A stretch of 64,000 nt of DNA from Theropithecus gelada (GCF_003255815.1 NC_037689.1:147662194-147726193); one strand, 5' to 3'. Shown: positions 33,960 through 45,743, counted from the first letter of the stretch. Program-made: numbers and translations. The notes: generated by a model not told the origin, from the sequence alone.

Positions 33960-34110
33960 TAAATTAATTACAATTTAAAATTCAGCTCCTCAGTCACACT
34001 AATTATATATGCAGTAGCTCAATGGATATCACATGGCTCCTGGCTGCTGTACTGGGCATGGAGATATGAAGTATTTCCATCATTGCAGATGATTCACTGT
34101 AGATGGTACC

Positions 34111-34869
34111 TACTTGAAACCCTGGGTCTTGCTGGGATTGCTGGGGGGTGTGTAATGAGAGGGCTGGGGCAACCCTGTGCAGAGATCTGACCTTTGAGAA
34201 CAGAGCAACAGAAGAGGAGCTGGCAATTGAAACCAGGGAGACAAATGCTGATGAAGCAACATACAACATGCTGAGGAGGCCCAGGAGACAGCAACCAACC
34301 ACAGTTCAGAAAATATGCATACCTTGCTGTTTCCCTCAAATAGTCCATGCTGTCCTGTCCCCAGGCCTTGCTTCATGGAGTGCCTTCTCCTGGGAACACT
34401 GCCATCGTCATCCTTCCTATCCCTGTTCAGACGCTGCCCAGGATTTGAGGCCCCACACAGTCAGCTCCTCCCCATATGGCTATGAATCCACAATCTCCCA
34501 ACCAGACAGAAACAGAACCAAGGACTGGCAGTTTTTCAGATTTATTAGGAAGACTTTACAGATTAAGACCTGCAGATGGGTTTGCACAAGGGATTCAGCT
34601 CTATACCCTGGTGTATATGTGGGACTCTGTCCAAATCTAGAAATGCCAGGCTTCTGAAACCCAGCAGACAGGACCTGCATAGTGTCTTGGGGACAGTCAG
34701 GTGCCTTGGAGACAGCCCTGTGGGCATTGGTGGAGAGAAGGAGAGCACAGCAAACTCGCACTTAGTGGGCAAGGCTGCACACACTGGCAGTGCTCTTCTA
34801 ACTACCTGTGGCTGGGGGTGCAAGGGAGCAGGGCTCAAGAGTGGCCCAGCTGCACTGCGTGTAGGTGCA
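34111..34869. other. Unassigned stretch with a possible L2 piece
   Basis: The plus frame 34148-34657 (169 codons) is the longest non-repeat frame here, but it starts in the hAT relic and has no domain or splice context. I do not call a gene. 34345-34400 (CCATGCTGTCCTGTCCCCAG, TTCTCCTGGGAACACTGCCA) resembles an L2 ORF end. Confidence 0.45.
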
Positions 34870-36760
34870 TTCTGTGCTGGTGCTTGAAGCTATGCTCTAG
34901 TGAGGCACTGACAACAGCCCCACAGGGAAGTTTGTTGGGTTGTTTCTTAGCAGCACTATGGTGGGCCTGGAGGCAGGTTGGTCCTGCACATAGACCTCTG
35001 CTCCATTAAGATACAGCCTGTGCCCCTGGTAGAGGCCCACTGAGCCCAGATTCAGCTCCTTGCTGAGCTAGGCTCAAAGTAGACATGGGCTGAGCCTCCA
35101 GCTAGTGCTCTGCTTCATGTGAAATCAGCCAGCAAACTCTTGCACCATCTACGCCTGCTTCGCCAACCCAGGCTGTGTTTCCTTGAGTTGCTGTACTCAG
35201 TCAATGTGTAGGTTCAGCCTGCATCTGGTCCTTGGATCAAGTGGAAGCAACCAGCAACCCCTTGCAGCAGCTCTTTCTGTTTCACTCACCGGACTGCAGT
35301 TCCATGAGGAGCTTCACTTGGTGTGGACATATGATGACTCTCCACAAAGATCCCCAGTTAGGTGCAACCAGTTTTCTCCTGCAGTGGCTGGTTCTCCACT
35401 TCTCTGGGTGCTGGCTGTAGAGGCAGGCAACACTGGCAGGTAGAGCCCCAGTTCTTCAATAAACAGTTGGAATCTACTTGCAAAGCATTACTCCATGCTG
35501 GTCCAGTGAGGCACTCCACTCCATGTAGACACAGACTGCGTATCCACTAGCAGTCCTGGCTCATCCCTGTACTGGCTGTAATTAGGCACAGAGGGCCTTT
35601 CTGAGCTGATCCAGGTGGTGGTGCCTGCCAGAGCCGTGCACACTATAGATGTGGGCTGCATCTCCATAGGATAGCCTGATGCATTTCCACAGACAGGAGC
35701 TTGTCCTGTGTGGATACACGTGGAAGTTCCTTGAGAAGCCTCATTTTGTGTATAAGCTATGTGGTTCCGTGTAGATGCTGCCTGGTTATCTGCAGATGCA
35801 AACTCAATCTAAGTAAACATAGCCTCCTTCTGTGCGCACACAACCTTCTTGATGGCAGATAAAACCTCATCTTGGGTAGACACAGCCTCATTTTGGGCAG
35901 GTGCAGCTTCGTCTTGGGAATGTCCCGCCTTGTCCTGGGCAGCCAGAGTTTGATTCTGTGCAGACACAGCCTGTGATGACACACAGAGTTTTTGCTCATG
36001 TAGACAGTTTGTGGCCAGTTGCAGGGCAGCTGTTGACACAGCCAATGTCCTCTTGTGGAGTCTGTGCTGTGTAGATGAGGCTTGAGCCTGCTGACTGAAC
36101 TGTGTTCCTTGTAGAGACAGTTTGTATCTGGGTATAAAGTCACCTCCTGTGTGGCCATGGCCTGCAGAAGCCTGCCGAGACTCATCTTGTATCGATGTTG
36201 TCTGCACCTCTCCACTGAGCCTCCTTGCACAGATATGCCTGTATTGCCTTATGAAATTTCACTTGATCCTGACCTAGCCAGCACCACCATGAAGAGCTGT
36301 GCACCACATGGATCCATGGAGGGGGGTCTTGAAGAGCCACATTCACGACTAGTGCAACCTCTGCCTCCAGGGAACTGCCATCATTTTTCTGCAGAGCTGT
36401 GATCCACGCAGTGGCAGTGTGCATCACTGGGAAGACCCATAGTCCCCATGTTGGTGCTGCCCGCATCTCCTGGCTGGGTACTGTCCTCCACTTTTACTGT
36501 CTGTCTCTTGTGGCAGATCGGGGCTCTGTACGTGCAGTCTGCTTCTGCCTGCAGGGCTGGACTTGACAGACACAGCACGCATCTCTTTGCAGTTTTGTCC
36601 TATGGAGGCACAGCCCTCTTTTCCTTGGGAAGTATTGTGTTGCATGGATGTTGTCTGTATCTCTTTAGGGAGCCAGATTCCATGTAGATGCAGCCTGCAT
36701 CCACTAGAAGAGCCTCATATCATGTAGATGCAGCCTTCATCCCCACATAGAGGCATCCCC
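34870..36760. repeat. Decayed 21-bp minisatellite
   Basis: Recurring AGCCTC/AGCTTC/AGCCTG motifs are spaced by 21 bases. In the best-kept core they start at 35821, 35842, 35863, 35884, 35905, 35926, 35947 and 35968, eight starts exactly 21 apart. On either side the spacing drifts (19, 22, 40) but the words persist: GTAGATGCAGCCTGCATC at 36684 and GTAGATGCAGCCTTCATC at 36724. The approximate plus-strand unit is AGCCTCATCTTGGGCAGACA plus C. On the minus strand the core reads as seven-residue peptide repeats of VSAQDEA type. Outer limits are approximate. Confidence 0.85.
35809..36207 (-). pseudogene. Open frame through the minisatellite (heptad repeats); doubtful coding
   Basis: A 132-codon minus-strand frame crosses the minisatellite core. 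Its C-terminal half shows consecutive heptads such as HSQDEAA, PAQNEAV and STQDEVL, with A, Q, D/N and E held in place. The N-terminal half is irregular. Since 21 is a multiple of three, a repeat array stays open by chance once it starts open, so an open frame alone is weak evidence. A second minus frame (35757-36230) is open too, which argues that the openness comes from the repeat. No known protein was recognised, and there is no clear promoter or splice site. Confidence 0.25.
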
Positions 36761-37515
36761 ACACATTCTTGTGGAGTGCAGCTACCTGTGGATCCAGATT
36801 GCCTCTGACCACCTGCCTTGTGTGCTGCCCCAGGTTACTCAGGTGGCCCAGTCCCTACAGCTATGGCTTCCCCACACCATGCTGCTTTCTTTGCTGTGAT
36901 ATCTGCTCAGGCAGCTATGGTTTCAGCTTTGCCCTAGGACCCAAGTTCCTGCTTGGGGCCCCTGCCCCCTTGGAACCCCAGCTGGTGCCAGCACAGCCTG
37001 CCTGCATCTCCTGAAGGACCAGGAGGAACCCAGGTAGGTGGCGAGGTGGGGGTGGGGTGGCACAACCAAGAGGAGACTGACTGGAGGAGAGCAAGCAAGC
37101 TGAGAGGAGGGGCCAGCCAACCTCAGAAGTCAAACGTGCATGTCTTGGCTGAAGTGGGTGTATCTATACAAAGAGAAAGGAGGTGGAAAAAATCCACTGC
37201 CACTCTCTGCTTGGCTCAAGCCCTGGTCTGGGTAAAGCCTGGAGAGTTTAATATGAATGACTCTGAGTCCCAGCCAGTCTACTTCCAGGACACAGTGAAG
37301 ATAGCCCTGGAGAGTTGCTCCTGAGGAGATGACTCCGCCTATACAGTGGCCCTGTCCAGGTCAGCTGGAGGCCATTGCTCCAAAGGAAGGCCTCCCCACA
37401 GGACAGAGCAGGCACACATGAGTCCTCAGGGTTTCCAATGGGAAGAGACCTTAGAGGCAGTGCAGACTGCTGTGGTTGGCCTGGAGGCCAAGACAGAATC
37501 CAGAGCCCAGGTCCC
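36761..37515. other. Unassigned stretch
   Basis: GC-richer sequence following the minisatellite. No supported gene. A strong splice-donor-like word, CCCAGGTAGGTGG, is at 37028-37040 on the plus strand, but no matching acceptor or frame was found. Confidence 0.4.
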
Positions 37516-37650
37516 ACTCAGCAACTAATACCCTGAATTACCTTGGGTAGGTCTCTCACCTCTCTGAGCCTCAATTTCATCATCTTTTAATGACAAGTAC
37601 CATGACTGCTAAGATTTTTTGCTGCTCTCACTTTCTAGGATTGTTGGGGC
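37516..37650 (+). mobile_element. MIR
   Basis: TACCTTGGGTAGGTCTCTCA, CTCTGAGCCTCAATTTCATC and ATCTTTTAATGACAAGTACC follow the MIR core and 3' half. Confidence 0.82.
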
Positions 37651-37674
37651 TCTTTTGTTCCCCCCACCCCCTTT

Positions 37675-37792
37675 GCTTTGCAGATGGTTGGCTGAGGCCC
37701 TGGGAAGGGGCAGGCTGTGACTCACCCAAGGTCCACAGTGGCACCTGAGCTGGAACCCAAATGCTCTTGCTCTAAGACTAGGCCCTTTTCTC
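37675..37792 (-). mobile_element. MIR fragment
   Basis: CAGATGGTTGGCTGAGGCCC, CTCACCCAAGGTCCACAGTG and GAGCTGGAACCCAAATGCTC are the 5' half of an antisense MIR. Confidence 0.75.
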
Positions 37793-38609
37793 CTGGTCCT
37801 TCCCTAGAGAAGGCAGCAGTGTGGTGCTAGAAAATGGAGCCCAACTTGCAGGAGGCCCAGAGAGCTGGCACTGGGGAGACCACACCTTCATGGACCTGTG
37901 ATCCCTTCACTGTCAAATCCTCAGCCTGTCACACCAAGAAGATATTGGCCTTCTGGCAGATAAAGTGGAATGTGAACTCAGAGCAGCCCTATCAGAGTGG
38001 CCGGCTTCATCCCAGGCTCAGAATCCAAAAGCATCCTTCACTGGTTCCCTGGTCCTAGCCGCCAGGTCTGGTAGGAGTCAGGGCCCAAGTCACTGGGCCC
38101 AGGTCAAGGCAGAGGAGCTGAAGCCCAGAGAGGGAAAGAAAGTGAAGGGTGCAGGTTGGCAGCAACCTTGTGTGTTGAAACAGAATTCCTGGGGAGGGAA
38201 GCAAAACAACATTTTCCTACCTCCATGGCCCCTGAGGAACAGTGGCATTCCAAAGATGGGACTCCTCACTCTGTTCACATTACCCAGCCCTCAGCATGCC
38301 ATGATGCATCTGTACAATTGCAATACTTATAAAGCATCGTTCTCATCAATGAACATGTGCCAAAAGGGATTTATTGTCCCCCTTTTGCTCTATCGGTCAG
38401 ATATTTACTATCTCTGTCCTTGTGTGAAAATATTCTCAGAAGTGCCATGAGAAGATTTCCTACTGTGAGATTGCCAAAGAACCAAGGCAAACATCATGCA
38501 TCTTTCTTGGGAAAATGTCTCACAGTCTTCACCAACTCCTGGGAGAAACTCACTGCAGTCTGACAATCCTCAGATCCCTCCCAGTCCTAGACCTGGCTCC
38601 TGGCTCTCA
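37793..38609. other. Unassigned stretch
   Basis: No gene called. The plus frame 37965-38450 (161 codons) has no domain, signal or coding-like composition. No repeat recognised. Confidence 0.4.
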
Positions 38610-38614
38610 AATGG

Positions 38615-38760
38615 GCTTAGGCTAATGGAGACTTGGATTCCAGTCTGAGCTTTGTCACACATTTGATATGTCACGTAATGCAGGTTCTTTGGACTCTCTG
38701 GGCCCCAGATTCTACAGAGGTGACATGAAGAGGGTTTGACCTAGATGGGAGTGACTAGCC
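38615..38760 (+). mobile_element. MIR
   Basis: GGAGACTTGGATTCCAGTCT, GAGCTTTGTCACACATTTGA and CTCTCTGGGCCCCAGATTCT follow a diverged plus-strand MIR. Confidence 0.75.
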
Positions 38761-38964
38761 TATGCTCTGAGGATGAAGCAATTTTTGGTGACCTAGGAAG
38801 TTGTTATAAAATATGCCAACATCCAAAACAAATCCCAATAAAGAGCAACTGCTAAATAGTGAGCAAACATAGATGTATCATCTGGTAGATAATGTCAATT
38901 TCAACAACCTAACATTTTAGATTGATGATTCACTAACAATTACATTATTTTGTAGTGAATTATT

Positions 38965-39200
38965 AATCAAAGCTAACATTCTGTGCCAGGGCCAGACAAT
39001 ATTCTCTATGTCTTAAGAATATTGACTCATTTCATCCTTATAGCACCCACCGAGGTGGGTATTGTTGTTATCCCTTTTCAGATATGAGACAACTGACACA
39101 CAGAGAGAGGCATGTTGCCCCAGGTCACACAGATAGTGTGCTGGAGCTTGGATTCAGTCAGGCCAAGCACTTAACCACTGCTGTCTTCTGCCTCCTGCTC
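38965..39200 (-). mobile_element. MIR
   Basis: Antisense MIR, near full length: GACTCATTTCATCCTTATAG, CTTTTCAGATATGAGACAAC, GGTCACACAGATAGTGTGCT and CTTAACCACTGCTGTCTTCT. Confidence 0.9.
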
Positions 39201-39234
39201 AAACACTTGGCAATTTCTATCCTTCCATTATTCT

Positions 39235-39410
39235 GTAGCATGGTAAGTTACATCATCTAAGCTCTTTGAGTCTCAATTTCTTTATTCGTATAAAGGGAAA
39301 CTAACAGGACCTACCTCATAGGGTTGTTGCAAGGATTAAATGAGAGAATGTGCCAGAAAAGCCTGCTCTGCAGTGCATGTGCAATACATTCTTACTGTTG
39401 TAAATGGTGC
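39235..39410 (+). mobile_element. MIR
   Basis: GAGTCTCAATTTCTTTATTC, ACCTACCTCATAGGGTTGTT and GCAAGGATTAAATGAGAGAA follow the plus-strand MIR core closely. Confidence 0.9.
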
Positions 39411-39529
39411 CCACGTCACTATTGACATCCTCCTCTGGCATGTGCCATCTGTTTAGGGACATTAATGGTTTATACCAATTTAAACTTGCTATTTAGGGAT
39501 GTTACAATAATGATTCTACCAGAAGTTTC

Positions 39530-39735
39530 AGATACAAATGCAACCAACAAGCACTGTCAAGCACTTTCACATACATTTCCTGGGGCAACCTGTAGACAAC
39601 TTTGCAAATGTGTTATTCCTATTTTGCAGATGAGAAAACTGAGGCTTGTAAATTTCCTAAGGTTACCCAACTCACAAGTGGCAGAGCAGGGACTCTAACC
39701 CAAGTCTACCACTCACTCTCTGCTACACAGTTTGC
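39530..39735 (-). mobile_element. MIR
   Basis: GCAGATGAGAAAACTGAGGC, CTCACAAGTGGCAGAGCAGG and GACTCTAACCCAAGTCTACC give an antisense MIR. Confidence 0.88.
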
Positions 39736-39739
39736 CCAC

Positions 39740-40204
39740 CCCTGTCCTGAAATGAAAAACCTCTTAGGTTTTTCAAGAGACTTGTGTGCTTTGATTCAGA
39801 GATGGACAAGCTGAGTAAACGCACAGAGAAACATGGCTCTAAGGTCCCTCCCACTCCCCCAGCCAAGAGCCAAAGCTGCTTTCACCTGGACACACAGCTT
39901 ACACTGTCCAGCCAGTTTGAGTTTAGCAGGAGCTGAAGCCTTGAGTTGTCAATGCATTTGCATTTCCCACAGCTGAATCCACTCTAATGAGCTGTACCTC
40001 AGGCTCCTTGTTTTAATAAAAGCTCTCTTTTACAGATAAAAATAAATAAATGAAACACCACATGTCCACTCCACAGGGTCACTCCTCACAGTGAGATTGG
40101 GATTTTACTCTCCCTCTTACTTCCCATTTCCATCGTCTAAAGATTCTATGAAAAACCAAGAAAGAAAAGGTCCAAAGGGCTAATCAAAAATAGAAAGAAC
40201 AGAG
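39740..40204. other. Unassigned stretch before the long L1M
   Basis: No gene recognised. An A/T-rich simple stretch (AAAAATAAATAAATGAAAC) is at 40037-40055. Confidence 0.4.
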
Positions 40205-41579
40205 TCATTTTTTCTATTTTAAATAACAGCTTTAGTGAGATTTAGTTTGCATACCATAAAATTCACCCTTTAAAAATTCTCTATTCTTTAAAAGTGTACA
40301 ACTCAGTGATTTTAGTGTATTCACAGAATTGTGCAACCATCACTACTATCTAATTCCACAACATTTTCATCACTTCAAATGGAAACCCTGTATCCATTAA
40401 ATAGTCACTCTCCATCTCATCTCCCCCAGCCCCTGACAACCACTAATCTGCTTTCTGTCTCTATTGATTTGTCTATTCTGGACATTTCACATTCATGGAA
40501 TCATGCTATATGTGACCTATTACAACTGGCTTCTTTCACTTAGCATAAAGTTTTCAGAGTTCATCCATATTGTAGTATGTGTCAGTACTTCATTCTTTTT
40601 ATGAATGAATAATATTCCATTGTATGGATATATCACATTTTGTTTACCCATTTATCAGTCAATGGACATTGGACTTTTTTCCACCTTTTGGCTATTATTA
40701 ATAATGCAGCTATTTCTGTGCAAGTTTTTGTGTAGACATATGTTTTCATTTCTCTTTAGTATATACCTAGGAGTGGAATTGGTATTTCATATAGTAATAT
40801 TTAACCTTTTGAGGAACTACTAGACTGTTTTCCAAAGTGTCTGTACCATTTTACATTTCAACCAGCAACGTATGAGGATTCTAATTTTTCCACATCCTTG
40901 CTAACATTTGCTATTGCCCATCATTTTGATTGTGGCCATCGTAGTGGGCGTAAACTGGTATCTCAGTGGGGTTTTGGTTTCCATTTCCCTGATGGCTAAT
41001 ACTGATGAGCATCTTTTCGTGTGCTTATAAGCCATTCATATATCCTCTGGGGAAAACGGTCTATTTGAATAGACATTTTTTGATTATCATGTCCGTCATG
41101 ATTTTGTCCATCATCTTAAATTTGTGTTGTCTTTTTACTGCCAAACTACAACTTCTTCATAAATTCTAGTTACAAGTCTCTTATAGAATATATTATTTGC
41201 ACAAATTTTCTCTTAGTCTATGTGGGTTGTCTTTTCATGCTCTTAACTGTATCTTTGGAAAAGTAGATATTTTATATTTTGATGAAGTCCAATTTACCAA
41301 CTTTTTCTTTTATGGATTGCACTTTGGTATCTAAAAAAACTTTACCAAACAGAAGGTTGCAAAAGGTTTTCTCCAATGTTTTATTTTATAAGTTTTATAG
41401 TTTTAAGCTTTACATTTAGGTCTACGATACATTTTGAGTCATTTTTTGTATATGTTGTATGGTAGGGATTAAAATTTATTTTTTGCGCAAGGGTGTCCAG
41501 TTGTTCCAGTACCACTGATTGAAAAGACTATCACTTCTCCACGTAACTGCCTTTGCACCTTTGTCAAAAATCAGGTTTT

Positions 41580-41860
41580 ATTTTTCTTTTGGAGACAGGA
41601 TCTCACTCTGTCACCCAGGTTAGAGTGTAGTGGCATGGTAATCTTGAACCCTTGGGCTCAAGCAATTTTCCTGACTCAGCCTCCCAAGTAGCTAGGACTA
41701 CAGGTATGCAACACCATGCCTGGCTAATTTTCTAAAATTTTTGTAGAGATGGGGTCTCTCTCTGTTTCCCAGGCTGCTCTTGAACCCCTGGCCTCAAGTG
41801 ATCCTCCTGCCTTGGCCTTTCAAAGCACTGGAATTACAGACATGAGCCATTGTGCCCAGC
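41580..41860 (-). mobile_element. Alu (AluJ-like), diverged
   Basis: Minus-strand Alu dimer beginning GGAGACAGGATCTCACTCTG and ending GAGCCATTGTGCCCAGC. AAAAATCAGGTTTT (41566) and AAAATCAGTTTT (41882) flank it. An A-rich run of 20 bases stands between the Alu 5' end and the right duplication. Confidence 0.92.
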
Positions 41861-43620
41861 AAAAAAAAAGAAAGAAAAAAGAAAATCAGTTTTCTATATA
41901 TGTACAGGACTATTTCTAGACTCTCTGTTCTGTTCCATTGGTCTATTTATCTTGATGCCAACACCACTGTGTCTTGATTACTATGCTGTATAATAAATCT
42001 TGAAATCAGGTAGTGTAAGTCTTCCTAATTTATTCTTCTTTTGTCAAAGTTGGTTTAGCAATACTAGATCTTTTGCATTTTCATATGAGTTTTAGAATCA
42101 ACTTGTTAATTTCTACTCAAAAGCCTCCTGGAATCTTGACTGGTAATGTACTGAATCTACAAAACAATTTGGGGAGAATTCACACCTTAGCAATATTAAA
42201 TCCTTGCCCTGTGAATGTGGTATATCTCTGTTTATTTAGATCTTTTTATTTTCTCTCAGCAGTGTTTTATAGTTTTTACTGTAGAGGTCCTTTACATCTT
42301 TTCTCCAGTTTATCCCTAAGTATTTTGTATCATTGATGCTATTTTAAGTGGTAATTTTTATTTCAATTTCTGATTATTCGTAGGTAGTATATAAGAATGA
42401 AACTGATTTTTGTATATTGATCTTACATCCCATAATCTTACTAAACTCACTGGCCCTTTTTGTAGATTCCATCAGATTTTCTACATAGATATTCATATTG
42501 GTTGTGAATAGACAAATCATATTGGTTGTAGATAAAGTCAGTTTTAATTCTTCTGTTTCAATCTTAATTGCCTTTTTTTCTTTTTTTTCTAATTGCTTTA
42601 GCTAAATCAATGTTGGATAGAAGAGGTGAGAGTGGACATCCTTGCAGTGTTCTATATCTTAAGGGGAAAGCTTTCCATTATTTTACCATTAAGTTTTTGT
42701 TAGTTATAGACTTTTTGTAGCTGCTCTTTATTAGGTTGAGGAAGTTCTACTCAAAGTTTGCTGAGAATTATTATAAATAGGTGTTCGATTTTGTCAAGTG
42801 CTTTTTGATATCCATTGAGATGATAATATGGTTTTCCTTTTTTAGTTTGTTAGTATGGTAAATTAAATTGATTTATTTTCAAATGTTAGGCCAACCTTCC
42901 TTCCTGAGATAAATTTCACTTGGTTATGTTGTATTATCCATTTTATGTATTATTGGATTTGATTTGCTAACATTTTTTTCAGAATTTTTTCATTTACTTC
43001 TATGAGGGAGGAATATTAGTCTATAGTTTTCTTTTCTTATAATATTTTTTTCTGGCTTTGTTATCAGTATAATGCTAGTCTCATAGAATGAGTTGGAAAG
43101 TATTCCCTGCTCTTTCATTTTCTGGGAGAGTTTTCTATAGAGTTAGTTTTATTTTATCCTTAAATATTTCATGAAGCCATCTGGTCCTGGAGTTTTCTGT
43201 ATGGATAAGTTTTTAACTACAAACTCAATTTTTAAAATAGATGTAGAACTATTCAAGTTATTTATTTCTTCAGGAGTCAGCTTTGGTAATATATGTCATT
43301 CAAGGAATGGGTCCATTTTGTCAAAGTCACTAAATGTATTGTCATAAAGGTTTTTATGATAGTATCATATTCTTTTTATATGTGTAGAATCTATGGTGAA
43401 TTCACCTCCCAATTCCTGGCATTAGTAATTTGTATCTTCTCTCTTTGGGAGCTAAATGATGGAGAACCACACTCATGGATGGAGTTTCATCAATTTTGTT
43501 GATCTCAAAGTACCACTTTTTGTTACAACAATTTTTCTTTATTTTCCTGTTTTTAACTTCATTGATTTCTGCTTGGATCTTTATTATTTCCTCTTTACCA
43601 CTTACTTTGGGTTTAATTTA

Positions 43621-43925
43621 CTTTTTTTTTTTTTTTTTTAGACAGAGTCTCGCTCTGTTGTCCAGGCTGGAGTGCAGTGGCACGATCTCAGCTCACTGCA
43701 AGCTCCGCCTCTCAGGTTCATGCCATTCTCCTGCCTAAGCCTCCCGAGTAGCTGGGACTACAGGCTCCCGCCACCACGCCCAGCTAATTTTGTTTTTGTA
43801 TTTTTAGTAGAAACAGGGCTTCACCGTGTTAGCCAGGATGGTCTCAATCTCCTGACCTAATGATCTGCCCACCTCAGCCTCCCAAAGTCCTGGGATTACA
43901 GGCGTGAGCCACTGCGCTCTGCTGC
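43621..43925 (-). mobile_element. AluY/S
   Basis: Full minus-strand Alu: poly-T, AGACAGAGTCTCGCTCTG, the AGCTCCGCCTC word of AluY-type copies, and an end at GAGCCACTGCGCTCTGCTG. Moderately diverged and lacking the monkey-specific bases, so older than the 4666 and 7246 copies. The target duplication is unclear. Confidence 0.92.
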
Positions 43926-44098
43926 TTTCCTTTTCTTATTAGGGTGGATGCTTAGGTCATTAATTTAAAACTTTTTTTTTCTAGTATAGGAATTTAATGC
44001 CATAAAGGGTCCCCTAAATACTGCTTTAATATAATATCATACACCAAATTTAGATATGTTATGTGTCCATTTTCATTCAGTTCAAAATACTTTCTAAT

Positions 44099-44193
44099 TT
44101 TCCTTGTTTTCTTCTTCCAAATATTTGGTAACTAAATAACAGTTATTAGAACTTATTTTCTTGTTTCCTTGTTTTCTTCTTCCAAATATTTGG
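44099..44193. repeat. 65-bp-offset duplication inside L1M
   Basis: The 30 bases at 44099-44128, starting TTTCCTTGTTTTCTTCTTCC, recur exactly at 44164-44193. Other L1M copies have this word once, so a local duplication took place after insertion. Confidence 0.85.
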
Positions 44194-45302
44194 AAGTTTT
44201 CGAGAGATATTTGTCTTTGATTTCCATTTTAATTCTATTGTGGTCAGAAAACATATTGTGTATGGCTTGAATCCTATTAATGTTATTGAAACTTGTTTTA
44301 TGGCACCAAATATTGTCTATATTGGTAAATGTTCCATGTACATTTAAAATGAATGTATTCTACTGTCGTTGGGTGAACTGTTCTATAAATGTCAAATAGA
44401 TCAAGTTTATCAGTGTTTTTCACATCTTCTATATCCTTAATGATTTTCTGTCTACTTATTCTATTAATTATTGAGAGAATAATATTGAAATCTCCAACTT
44501 TAAATATGTATGTGTCTATTTATCCTTGCATTATATTACTTTTGCTTCATGTAATGTGAAGCTCTCTTATTAGGTTCACAAACTCTTATGTTCCTCTTAG
44601 TAAACTGACCCCTTTATCATTATGGAATGACCTTTATCCCTTGTGGGATGATCTTATCCCTTATAATATTCTTTATTCTGAAATCTGCTTTATCTAATAT
44701 TAACATAGCCACTTCAGATTTCTTTTGATTAGTGTTAGCATCATAGTTTTCATCATTTTACTTTTAATGTATTTGTATCTTTATTTATGAAATGCATTTC
44801 TTGTAGGAAGCATACAGTCAGGTTTTGCTTTTTAAATTCAATGTGATAATCTCTGCATTTTTATTGTGCTGTTCAGACTATTTTATATTTAGTGTGAGTG
44901 TTGATATTATCAGATTTAAATCTATCATTTTGCTGTTTGCTTTTTATTTGTCCCATATATTCTGTGCTCTCCCTTTTCTCTCTCTATTTTTTAAACTCCT
45001 TTTGGAATAATTGAATATTTCTTCAATTTCATTTTGTCTTTTAGCTATTACTCTTTGTTTTGTTATTTTAGTAGTTCATTACAGATTTACAATATATACT
45101 ATTAATTTATCACAATCTGCCTTAAGTAATATTATGTCACTTCATGTATAGTATAAAAATGTCATAACAGTATCTTCCATTTCTCTCCTCCTGTCTTTTG
45201 TGCTATTATAGTAATTTCACTTATGTTATAACCTCCACTCTCAATTGTTATTATTTTTGTTTAAATAGTAAATTATCTTTTAGAGAAATTTAAGTAATAA
45301 AA

Positions 45303-45583
45303 AAACTCCCAGGAACAGAAAACCAAATACCACATGTTCTCACTTACAAGTGGGAACTAAATGATGAGAACACATGGACACATAGAGGGGAACAACACAC
45401 ACTGGGGCCTTTTAGAGAGGGGAGGATGGGACAAGGGAGAGGATCAAGAAAAACAACTAATGGGTACTAGGCTTAATACCTGGATGATGAAATAATCTGT
45501 ACAACAAACCCCTATGACACAAGTTTACCTATGTAACAAACCAGCACTTGTACCCCGAACTTAAAATAAAAGTTAAAAAAAAT
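45303..45583 (+). mobile_element. L1 (L1PA/L1PB) 3'UTR, 5'-truncated
   Basis: Plus-strand L1 tail: CAGGAACAGAAAACCAAATA, CATGTTCTCACTTACAAGTG, AACAACACACACTGGGGCCT, CTATGTAACAAACCAGCACT and AAAATAAAAGTTAAAAAAAA. About 280 bases remain, inserted in opposite orientation to the host L1M. Confidence 0.92.
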
Positions 45584-45743
45584 TCTATATATATGTATAA
45601 CCATGTCATTACCATTTCAGTGTTCTCCATTTCATTGCGTAGCTACATATTTCCATCTGGTATCATTTTTCCTCTGCCTGAAGGACCGTCTTTAGCATCT
45701 CTTGTAGTGCAGGTCTTCTGCTAAAAGTCTTTATTTCACCTTC

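Larger units (their letters stand above)
33533..34110. mobile_element. hAT-Charlie-type element split by nested inserts
   Basis: 33533-33608 (GTTCAATATGGTGACATCTA, TTAAATTTAAATTAATTTTA) and 33960-34110 (AAAATTCAGCTCCTCAGTCA, TATTTCCATCATTGCAG) are the two ends of one MER3/MER58-like element, the same family as at 24065. Between them lie an L1M tail and an Alu monomer. Confidence 0.75.

Noticed and set aside
34148..34657. 169-codon plus-strand open frame
   Set aside because: Begins in a hAT relic and crosses an L2-like piece; no domain, splice site or coding-like composition.
34870..36760. CRISPR-like array
   Set aside because: Repeats are contiguous and degenerate at 21 bp with no spacers, and the genome is primate.
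37028..37040. Strong splice-donor-like word CCCAGGTAGGTGG
   Set aside because: No partner acceptor, reading frame or other exon evidence nearby; a noncoding transcript cannot be shown from sequence alone.
37965..38450. 161-codon plus-strand frame
   Set aside because: Random composition, no conserved motif and no splice context.
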